A stretch of 64,000 nucleotides of DNA, from NCBI RefSeq assembly GCF_004210375.1, contig NC_134825.1, forward strand, positions 72,965,558-73,029,557. Direction: 5' to 3'. The translations under genes were made by a program, and so were the position numbers. The first letter of the stretch is position 1; each line of letters begins with the position of its first letter. Below the pieces are notes generated by a model. That model worked only from the letters and a program-made list of their open reading frames with translations, was not told the DNA's origin and did not search any database. The stretch is from Tachypleus tridentatus (Eukaryota; Arthropoda; Merostomata; Xiphosura; Limulidae). Shown in pieces: positions 11,800 through 23,710 of the stretch.

Positions 11800-12000
11800 G
11801 TAGTGTTTCAGACTATGAAGCTAAGAATCTGTGGTTTGTGTCCCATTATTCACTTTGGGGCCAAAGGTCAGAGATGATCAACTACTGTTATTCAGGATGA
11901 CAGAAATAACCTGAGAGTTGTCAGTGGGTTACTGACTGCTTAGCATGTTTGGTCTATCAGTTATAAACAATGAATGGCTAGCTGCACTAACCAACTAAAC
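11800..12000 (+). repeat. Old SINE sharing the SINE-A core
   Basis: About 11895-12000 aligns with the SINE-A centre (CCTGAGAGTTGTCAGTGGGTTACTGACTGC, split across short differences, and ATGGCTAGCTGCACTAA). The upstream part does not match the usual tRNA head. It is either very old or a family with another head. Confidence 0.4.
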
Positions 12001-12111
12001 AAATGGTTAGAAAGAAAATTAAAAGGACTTTTATTGCAGTATTTAAAAGAAATACGTGATATTCTTAAGTGTCAATCAGTTCTTCATATCTAATGAGATT
12101 ATAAATTAAAA

Positions 12112-12425
12112 CATCAGCTAACAGTTGTTAGACATAGTATTCTGTAGTTATTTGTTGAAATTAATTATCATATATTATTAACACTTATCAACTTATTAAA
12201 ATATCAGCTAACAATTACTAGAGACAGTGCTCTATAGTTACTCAAACTAATCATATATTACCACTTAACATTGAAACATCAGCTAATAATTATTGTACAC
12301 AGTGCTATGCACTTAATCATTCAAACTAATGGTTATATATAATTATCACTTGACATTGAACCTATAACAGTTATTAGACAGTGCTCTAAAATTATTCATT
12401 CAAACTAATGGTCATATAATGATAA
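12112..12425 (+). repeat. Four-unit tandem repeat, ~80-bp period
   Basis: Units begin near 12112, 12201, 12279 and 12358, each with ATCAGCTAACAGTTRTTAGACA-like and AGTGCTCTATAGTTAYTC blocks followed by a CAAACTAATSRTCATATA block. Diverged, so old. Confidence 0.75.
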
Positions 12426-13117
12426 CACTCAAAAGAAGAATAAAAACATGTTGGTCAGCTTTTGTCAAATATGTGAGAACCCCTAAAGTAAAGACAGACA
12501 CAGCTTAACACAGAACTTCAAATCAGTTTTTCAGGTTTGTTGCATCACCAGTTATGTTATGCAAAACATTAGTACATAACAGTCATAAACTATACTGATG
12601 AGGAAAGTTTTGGAAGATATTAAATGAGCTGAACTATTTTCACAGAAAAGTACTCCAATCTGTTTCTCATCCTGATAATAAATGTTATAGTTTTAGTTTA
12701 ACCTTTCTAAATTGAAAACCTGAGGGAAATCACCACCATATAAGCAATTAGGCTTAATTCATACTACTTATCTTATGTGGTCAAAAGTGTTTTTGTATTT
12801 CTGCTTATACATGTAGAAATAAGTTTTGTTTTACTCTACATTTTTACAGACCAGTTAAAGATTCCTGAATTTGACATATCTTACTTGAAAGCATGTAGTA
12901 CCATGATCTTTATATAAATCACTGTTGTTGTTTTTAAGAATTGTTTTACTTTTATAAAATGCATTTTTAATTTAACAGAAACCATTTAGTGTTTGTATTC
13001 TAATATTGAATATTTTGCTGCATTGCTAATATATTAATTATAATTTTACATTTTGTTTGGATAATAAAGGACTGAACTTTCTGTACATTTTGTACTTAAA
13101 TTCTAGTTGTTTCCACA

Positions 13118-13266
13118 CTATTTTCTATCCTGTCAGCTGATTTGTTTTTTCAGGTAATTTCAACAGCAAAGAAAGAGAACATGAGTTAACAAAGTAAACA
13201 TTAAGTGATATCAAGTTTAAAGTTACTATTTTCTATCCTGTCAGCTGATTGTTTTTTTCAGGTAAT
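13118..13266 (+). repeat. Short direct duplication
   Basis: About 40 bp (ACTATTTTCTATCCTGTC ... TTCAGGTAAT) occurs at 13118 and again at 13225. It looks like a local tandem duplication with 107-bp spacing. Confidence 0.85.
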
Positions 13267-13269
13267 CCA

Positions 13270-14550
13270 TTTTAACATTGATTTTACACCACTTTAGAAA
13301 GCGAACTGAAGAACTCACACATTTCTTAACTACAACTGACAACTAAATAAAGATTGACAAAAAACTCAAAGTATCTAAGCTACTATGAACTTCATTGTTT
13401 TTTATATCAATCATGGGTTACAATTCACTACTGAGTCATTAAAAACTACAGTTTACTTCCCATATACAATAACAAAATGTTTATAGAATTGTCTGTCAAT
13501 TTTTTATTTTCCATTAATTATGTACACTTTCCTTTTATCATTAGACTACATGTAGTTCTGTTTGTAATACTGCCAAACAATCATTATACAAACCATTCTT
13601 ATAACTAGAATTGTAGAGAAAAATCTACTCCATAATATGTAAGATTTATATGTAAAAACTAAACAAAATACAGATATTAATGAATAAAAAAAGTCTATAT
13701 AAATGCCTGAATAGAAGATATATATATATACAACTGGATGATAACATGTAAGCTACAGTACACTCTCTTTTATACTGAAATATGTAATGCAAGTTATATC
13801 CTTGTTAACAAATTAATGTATGGAGAGACATTTTTGAAGTTGAAGGGCATGCAACCTTTTGTAACATACTTTAGAGAAACTTCAAACTATAAAACAAGAG
13901 TATGTCAAAAACAGCACTACAAATAAAAACAAAAATAGAACATGTTGCACAGAACATCATTTATCCTTTCCATAGTGAAATACAATAATACAGTATCTTG
14001 ACCAGATCAAAAAAATATAATAATTAAATATTTTAAATGAGTGAAAGAATATCTTGAAAATATTTAATTATTTTCTTATGATAAGTAACACTAATTTCAA
14101 AGTACAAAATCACTACAATCTGCCTGTAATATAATTCAATACTAAAAACAATAAATTTATACAAAAATTTGTACTGAATAATCATTTGAAACTAAAAATG
14201 AACTTTGTTTTTGTCTTGTAAATCAAAACATAATTCAGAAATTATGTTCTAAAACCTGCAGCAAACTAAATGAGAAAACAACAACTGCTGTTTTAATTAA
14301 ATAAAGTTCTGTCCAGATATAATATCTAAAATCTGTGACACTGAAATCAACTGGTATTGGAATTTATAAAAGTCATTCTGCAATCTGAATCAATAATCAA
14401 AGTTAATACAACTAGATCAGTAATACCACGTGCAATCTTCCTTGCCATTCTATTTACTTTGTTCAGGTTACAAAATGTTTTAGTAATATTATCTTATCTT
14501 TCACATTTGTACTGTTGCAAGACATTAAGTTCACTGCTGACAAACAACCA
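13270..14550. other. 3' flank of TFB2M, no other feature
   Basis: AT-rich sequence downstream of the TFB2M stop, presumably including its 3' UTR. I cannot fix a single convincing poly(A) signal, and no repeats are recognised. Confidence 0.5.
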
Positions 14551-14755
14551 TTATTCATCCTCGTAATGTACTTCACCATCTACTTCACCTAGATTTCTGT
14601 GAACTGCAGCTTTGAAGGGAGAATCTTCATATTCCTGCCAAGAGGAGAAGTTGTTGAAAATGTTAAGAATTTCTGTTGGTGTTAAGTCCCCAAACTTAGT
14701 GAAAATAGTCATTCCTTCCTTAATTAGTCTTGGTCCACAATGTGGTATCCACTTT
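14551..14755 (-). CDS. TFB2M: TFB2M exon 9 with stop
   Basis: Acceptor ATCACTTAG. It encodes KWIPHCGPRLIKEGMTIFTK to the acidic end VDGEVHYEDE and the TAA at 14551-14553. The last 67 residues match the conserved C-terminus of the family. Confidence 0.93.
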
Positions 14756-17700
14756 CTAAGTGATTAAGACACACAACAACAGAAAACTATTTAATTAAAC
14801 TGGAACAATTTTCTGCCAACAATAGTAGTAGTAGTAGAAAATACTTGATAAAAAATTTAGAAAATACTAATGTAGTCTAAATCACCTAAAAGAAAACAAC
14901 AATAATAAAATCTTGTACAGTGTGTGCACCTGTCACAAGCCAGCAATGAATGATTACAATTTCACTTGTCATAAAATGTTAGTATTAGGCCTATTACACT
15001 TAAATACTACATTCTTATCCTAGTCCCTTAGGGATTTCTGAAGAATTATAACAGTGTATAATAATAATAATAGTATTCCAATCACACTACATCTGTCATT
15101 TTCACCTCCAACGACACTTTTCACTCAATCTAGAACTCTTCAGGCTAACTGAGATACAACAAACAAAGCAGTAGTCAGAACACTGTTTACATAAGCCATT
15201 CTTTGGCAGCTTGTAAGAGGTGCAAACATCATAACAAGTTTTATTGTATCACTACTGTTGTTATTGTTGTATTCCAGCTAGCCTGAAGAGTTCTGGATTG
15301 AACAAAACATTTTGTTGGCAATGATTGTGAGAAATATAATGTGGTTGAAATACTATTCTTATGCACTCTTCTAATTCTTTAAAAATCCCCAAGAGACTAG
15401 ATTAACCTGTTCAGTGCTGCAGAAGAGGTAACTCGTCCAAGCCAATCGGTAACACAATGCCACAGACGAGTTAATTCGTTCTCACTAATACTAAATTTCA
15501 ACACTAGATGTCAGCACCATACATGCATTTGACTTACATATTGTTTTACTTTCGATCCAAAATGGCGTCTCGAAAAATGTTACAAAATGATGAAGAATTA
15601 GAGTTGTATTTTTAACTTGGTTTGGACTTGCTGTAGTAGCCGAAATACTTGGAAATCAACAGGTTAAGAATGCAGTGTTTTAAAGATGTTATTGGTCTAA
15701 TACTAATGCCTTATGACAAGTAAAACTGTACAAAAAAGTTCCAAAAATACACTGCTGTGTCAGTTTCTATTAAATATATAAAGAATACCATTACAACTCT
15801 ATAATAAGGATATTATTTACATTCTTCATTATTCTTTCATTTTTGTTTTCAGATTTTATCTATTCTTTAGTCTGAGATGTGATCAGCATACTTATTCTAA
15901 GTTAATTGTGCTAAAAATACTATTCTAAAAAGTATCAACCAGCATTCTTCTAGACAATACTGTGAAATTCACATCTTTTTATGTTCTTTCATGCCAAGTG
16001 AACTTTTATTATTTTAGACATAAATTTTAGCATTTACATTTAGAACAATAAAATATAAAAAATCTTAAGGATGTACAACATTTCCCTATAAAGTTAGGAT
16101 TTTTGTGACAATGTTAACACTCAGACTCAAACAGTTTATACCACAACCTTGCACAGTTACAGGTTCAAAATCTGCCTGGTCTAATTTTTCGTTTCTTTAG
16201 AACTTTTATTAAATATTCTTTTAACCATTCAAAAGAATTTCTTTCAGTTGAAAACAAATCAAATGATTTTCTAAGGTTCACATTTACCAGTTGGATCTTT
16301 GTGAACTTTCAACCATAATGAACAATCAAAACTGTAATTCCCAATTGATACATAGTTACCTGCACAATTTTTCTTATGTTAATTAAATGTTCATGGGGTC
16401 AAAGTATCAAGTGGAAAGTGACCACCCAGAATGAACATATGTGCTTAGAAATGAAAACAAATCACATTTGTGGGGTACCATACTGCCTCTGGAACAGATA
16501 TAGTCTTCACCCTGGAAATAGGAAATTAATCCAAAATGGGTAGAAAAGAAAATTACTTGCACAAGTATAATGTATTCTGAGATGTACAATTTGTAACAAC
16601 ATATAAAAATAATTAGCTATCTACATTTCCAGCTTTAACATGACAAGTGAGGTCCCATAACTTGTCCTTGGCATTAAGAGGTTGAGAATGGAAAACAAAT
16701 TGTAACATTAACAGTGTGAATAGGGCATGTGTACTGTTATAACTCTGAAACCAAATACACAATATCACGTTGAATATCACTCTGTAACAAGTCATGGCAT
16801 GTTCACATGGGATAACTAAAAGCTTCTGAGTATTTTGTTTTGAAAAAGATAAGACATATCTCAAAATTTTGACACATGAAAACTTCCACAAAGCTTACTT
16901 TTCTGTAAAAACACAACACTTGACTTTTTAAAACAATCTAATCTTACAGAAATTGTAACCAAATATTTTCTATTTCAATAAAAAACCTTGCTTACTCTAA
17001 TGTTGGTATCACTAAACTATTTCTTTTCATCAAGTGTTGTTTAACAAAAAAGAACAAATCTGGCAATTTCTCTGGTGATCCTACAGTTTCAAAAAGATTC
17101 GCACGTGGTGTCAGCTTCATGAGGTAGAGGTTTTCTGCATCATACATTATCTGGTGGGAAAGTGAATACAAGTTTGAGCAATATATTCATGTTCCTTGTA
17201 ACAACACATAATTACTTGATATTCAGACACACATGAAAATGAATCATGTTAAAACATTCTCTCTTGACCACAATGATCTTAATACTATCCAATAATATAA
17301 GATAAACTGGTAGTTACTATGGACCTGATGCTTCAAATTTTCATTGATCACATTAGTGATATGCCATATGTTCATAAGGGTCTTTGGTTGCATTATATAG
17401 CTGGCACTACAGTAAAAGTTATTGTTGAAATGGGAGTTAATGCGGGAGAAAACAATAGTAACTAAGATATGAAATATTTATCATATAGATTACTATCCAA
17501 GTAATAAAATATGAAGTTAAATATATTAAAATCAGCTGTAAAGCTCATAGTATATGCATACTGCTAGATCACCCTGTACAAGTTTAGTTTTGTACTAGAA
17601 TATCTCACCCATTGCTAAGCCTGTCCATAAAAAAAACGCATATTTTATTTCTACGTTGGTAAGATAATAACTTTTTATTAAAAAAGTTTAGTTTATTTGG

Positions 17701-20053
17701 AAAGCCTACTAAACATCATTATCATAAGACATTTTATAGTCTGACCATTCATTTCATTAATATGTTTAATAAGTGTGTATGTCTTCTAAAAGTTATTCTA
17801 GAAATTTTAACATGTCTTTTTTAATATTCAAATAAAAACACAAAAAGAAAAACAAGCATTTGTTTAGAGGTTGACATCTCTTTCCATCTTTTAAAAATGA
17901 AATCTATTTTTGAACTAATCTAGTAGTAAAAAATGTACACAATTAGCAGCATATTTAGTCATAAAGTATTTTAAAATCCAAAATGGAATTTGTTTTCATG
18001 TTTCTACCAGGGAAATTCTGAAGTTCATATCTGTTAGAAAACCTGACATTTTTCAAAGATTCATAATTTTCTGCCTTAATCATTAATCAAAGGAAGTTGT
18101 TAAACTAACCCAACTATCTTATTCAGTACAATGAACAGTATATTATCTGCTGTGTTCTTTAAGCACATTAACCCACAGCTTATTACTTAATACAGCATTA
18201 GCTCTCCATAGCATGTGAATCAAAAATAACTGTAGTGTTTAGCACATTATGAATCTTAAGTTCTGCACAAATGAAACACTTTTAATATTTCTGAATGAAA
18301 TAAATAATCCAAAGTACACATCTGCTGTCCACATCACTATATACAACTAATACAATAATGTTATATTTCCTAACCAAATGTCATATGGACCATATCACTT
18401 ATATTTCCTAACCAAATGTCATATGGACCATATCACTATCTACAACTGCCACAGGATTACTACATTTTCTGACCAAATTCAACCCATTGAAGCTTTATTA
18501 TAATTTAAACCAGTCATATTTCATTTTTTAAATTTGAGGTTCAGATGAACTTTGTGTAAAACTACAAGGTCAACACATCATTCAGTTGACCAAATATGTA
18601 CTAAACTGATATATTAAGTATACTAGTAGCCTTAATGAACTTATTAATTACAGTACAAACTGATTGAGTTTTCCTGTTATAAACACATTTAAGTTTCAGT
18701 CATTCACTATACCTCTATATTATACTGGATATCTATTAGTAGAAAGTGACACTTTATGATGATACCCGATGTTTTTTTTACATTTTTAATTTCATGCTTT
18801 TAAATGGTGTCTTTAGATATTCTTAGTTGCTAATTATCACCAAAAGTTTAAAACTGATCCCATCAGAAACTAATGCAACACTTATCCTTTGGCCAAAAAC
18901 TGATAACACTTTTAGGTCTTCTAGTCAATACATTACAAACATTACAAGTTTTTGTAATGTATGCACTGAATAAAAACTCACTTTACATTTGGATTTCATT
19001 CATTCATAACAAAAAAAAGTTATTTTTTATGCTAAGAAGAACAGATTATATTTTTACAGTATTTTCTATGCAAGAATAACTTTAATAATTACATCCTTTC
19101 TGAAACTTGTATTTTTTTAAAATACAGTAAACACTAAGGTTATTCCATATTTGAAGATAAAATGGATCATTATACTGGAAGAATATTTTATCTCAATGCC
19201 TGAAACTATATTAAAAGCATGATTTGTCCTTTTTCTTAACATTATTATAGTTGTATTTTCTGTATCAGTTCATATCCATAGATGTAAAAATAAATATTAA
19301 AATTATTTCAATGAATCTTTCCATAGGCATGTCACCTTTTCTGTTACAGCTACTACAACATAGCACAATCCAAATTATTACTTAATGTTACTATATTATA
19401 CCTGCAATAATAATTGTCTTGTAAATATTACTTAGAGCAAAGAGCTCTTCATACCTTCTACCCATGTAGACAACATGGTTTAAAGAATACCTGTCAAACA
19501 AATAATTATTATAATGTACATAATTTTATTATTTATACCTTTTTACAGCTCTTTGCTTGCCTTTTGAACGGTGGCAGGAAATAATTTCTTGGAATCTTTA
19601 AGAAATAAAAATATCATTAATCTCTGTCAAAACATTTTTCCAGTAAACAGTAAGTAAGAATAAAACATTATTTATTATATGGAAAAAAAACTAACAAGAC
19701 CAGAAAATAACCTACATTAAAAATATATCAAAATATATTTTAATGTTTTACTGATTTTATTTCAAACCTTTATGCTAAGTACAAAATTTCATGTATGCAG
19801 TTTTTTTATTGAATTGTTTTATTACTAGCTATTAGCAACATGAGAATGACACTACACCACAATAATACTGATAATAATTTGTATCATTTTGCTCTATGTA
19901 AGGGTTCTCAGGAAACAGTTCATGGTGTGTAAAAAACCTTCTTCTCAACACCAGAAGCTCAGCAGGCTTGCTGGATTACAATGTACAAAATCTTAGTAAA
20001 AATATTATTTATATCAGTATTCTGTGAGACAACAAGTTATATATATACATACA

Positions 20054-20084
<31 letters not shown>

Positions 20085-23000
20085 GTATAATCCTTTTAGT
20101 GGAAACACATACTTGGCCATTATTACCTCCACCACTAAAAGTGACATTGGTTACATTTTAGACATTGAGTGTGTGTTTGTTAGCAAGATTATTCAAAAAC
20201 ATCTGAATGCATTTGGACAAAAGTTGAAGTAAATTTGGAAAATGACCCAAATTAGAAGTGACTAGTTTTTGTAAGGTCAAGGTCACAAAAATAAAATAAA
20301 AATATTTTTTGCCAATTTGTTTACACATTTTTTCTGCACTACAACTCAAAAATGGTCCACAGGCACATTTTCATATTATTTGCAAGCCAAATATGATCAA
20401 TGCTGCATAGTAGAGATGTGTGCTCTACTGAGTGCCACTCTAGTTACTAATACTTAGATAACCTATTTAATGTTTTGTCCAAAACCATAAGTTACCACAC
20501 TAAGTCACATCATGTCATGTATCAAATCTCAGTTTACAAATGTGTTTTTTACCATTCATTAGTGACTGGGAATTCAAATATTACATTATACAGACTAATC
20601 TTATGATTTTGCCTGTTAAAACACTTGATGTTCAGATCTAATTTTCTATGTACGTTAGACAAAGGATTCTTATTCTACTTAAAGATAATGATGGAATTTA
20701 GTGAAAATATTTTTCTGTGACTCCTATGTTAAAAGTTACCCTGTAACCCACGAGAAACTTAGTGCTTACTTATTTGGAAAGATAAGTTTAAAAAGGTTAT
20801 GGAAGTCCCCATTGGTAAAACTGTAACATTAATAATATATTAAAGTTTATTTTTATGCAATTTAATTTAGAAATAGGTAAAAATGAAAACAGATTTTCTT
20901 AAATTATTATCAGGCTTAATCATATTACTTATATAAGGTAATGATTAATCCTAATCTTTTACCAATCACACACAAAAAAAACATCTAAGAATTAGTATTT
21001 TAGTTTCTACAACAAATGTGTATCAAGCAGGACTAAAAAAATTTTCAGCATGAAATATATTTATGGGAGTAATAAGTCACTAGTATATAGGAATAATTAT
21101 ATCCTAAACATTTTTATTTTTCAGGATAAAATGTATGTATAAACTTGTACAACTAGGGTCCTTTCTCTACAAGCTGATGATTCATCAAGTGGTTTCTTTG
21201 TCACCTAAATTGTACATAAATAAATCTGTATGCCTGAAATGTATCTTGTAGGGAAAAACATTAATGATTTCCTGCGAGTATACATATTTATGTTGCACGG
21301 TGAACATTTAACTATCTTTTATTTTTCAAAATAAAACTTTCTTTCCAGTTTTTAATCACAGTAATAAATAATCACATGAAAACAATAAAAGATAATAACA
21401 TAAACTCATTTCATCCACTTTTTAACATTTATAGTGCCTCTATTAATGCAATAACATCTCTGGAAATTGTCATAATACCACAGCTGTTTACTTATTACAC
21501 TTCTAGAAACTACAATGGTATTATATCTACCTGTTTATTTAATCTTTAGATTTTGTTTGTTTACTTTAGAGGAAAGGCACACTCAGTTATCTTTCGTGTC
21601 TACCAAAGGAAATAAAACCACGGATTTTGACACTGTAAGTCCAGACTTACTATACTTTTAAGAAAGTAACAAGAAATTATATATCAGTTTATTTTCTCTT
21701 CAGAAAATACAATAACAAGATACTACATTTGTTTGCTTATTTCTTCTTCAGAAGCAACCATGGTACTTCATTCATTTATTTAATTCATCTCTAGAAACTA
21801 CCATGGTACTACTTTATTTACCTATTTCTCTCTATGAATTATAAAAGTAGTTCCTAAATGTAAAACTTATCATTTTAAACATACTTTTTTCAACAGTTCT
21901 ATATCAAAGAAGAGGTTGTATAACACCGTAGAACTCCGATACTTCATGTAGTTGTCTCCAGCTGAGGCAGTCATATACTGTTAATAAAAAGACTTACTTT
22001 ATTAATCTCAAACTGCTTCAGCCTTATCAAATATTTCATACACACTATACAATAAGCCTATCTGGTAATTATGAATAACTCTTATATGAAATTATTTCTC
22101 TTTCAATAAAAGCTGATATCTAAACTTCAAGCTTAAAACTAAATGAAAATTTCTTATTTTGACTTAATATAACATGAAATCAGGTTTTATTATCTATATA
22201 GCAAACATGTCTTAAAAACCACAACTTATTAGTTTGTTTGCATTTGCATTGCAAAATGTAATATTGAATAAACAATGTTTAATTTAGTCAAAATGTATTG
22301 TACTTTTCAATTGTAGTATGTGGAAGTACATTATATCGAAAACAAATTACATATTACAACATTTATTTAAAACTTTAACATTTTTCACAAGATAACAAAA
22401 AGTCACTAATACTGAAGATTTTGAATTGACTAGAACTGAGACCTTTTATTTAAACATGACATAAGTAGACTAAGATATTTTGCTATGATTTATTTATTAC
22501 CATGAATATATTTGAAATTTGTATACTTATTTTAGTAACTATGCATTCCCTTTTTTAAAATTCAAAAATAACTAAGATTTACTTTCATTCAATTCTAAAT
22601 GTAAGGTTACAAAAACTATAAAAAGGTATATTTCATTAGATTAATGCAATTCAACAGACTAGCAAAATAACAAACTTTTTTCAGTAAATCAATTTATGAA
22701 AAGTTTTGTTTTTAAATATACCTCCTCAGCTGTGAATTGGTTAAAACTTACCTATTGTAAAAACATAATTACAACTAACTTCATTTGATTCTGTACATGT
22801 AACATGAAGTAATAAATACATTAGGCCTCATATAGTAGTGGATTGTTTGTTTTTTGAATTTTGTGGAAGGCTACACGAGGGTTATCTGCAATAGCCATCT
22901 ACAATTCAGCACTTTAAGAGTAGTAGGAAGGCAGCTAGTTACCACAACCCACCACCAACTCTTCGGTTATTCTTTTACCAATTAATAGTGAGCTTGACAG

Positions 23001-23672
23001 TCACAATATAACATCCCCACAGCTGAAAGGGAGAGCATGTTTGGTGTGATTGGAATTCGAACTCTCGACACTCATAATACAGATCGAGTGCCTTTACCAC
23101 CTGGCCATGCTGGGTCTCATATAGTAGTGGAATAAAAGTAATTTACTTTTTATTTATAATCCTACCTATCTTTACTCTAAAAACACCAATGTAAAACAGA
23201 TGGACATACATTTTCCAAACAAAGGATAAATTCCAATTAAAAATCAATTTTAAAGAAAACTTAAAATGGTATAAAATGTATATAAACACATAACAATATT
23301 AATACTTAAAGTAACATAATCAGATGAAAAAATTGAAATACACAGCCTGTTAAGTCTAGAAAAATGTCACATGTAGTTCAATTTAACCACCTTCCTTCAT
23401 TTTAAACAAATGATTTAAACAGGAATCTAGAAATGTTCTCATTTTTAAAACACAAACATAATGACTCGAACCATCTAAACCATAAACCACACCTCTTTAA
23501 ATTATTTTTTCTGAAACCTTTTATAAGACTGTTTTTCACTGTGAAAATATGTTTTTGAATTAAAAATATTATGATGATGTTATTTTTTTAATAATTTTCT
23601 ATAAACAGGTAAATTATCTGAAATTAAAGCTTAAGAAAACATTTAAATCAATAAAACAACTTGGAATGTGTC

Positions 23673-23710
<38 letters not shown>

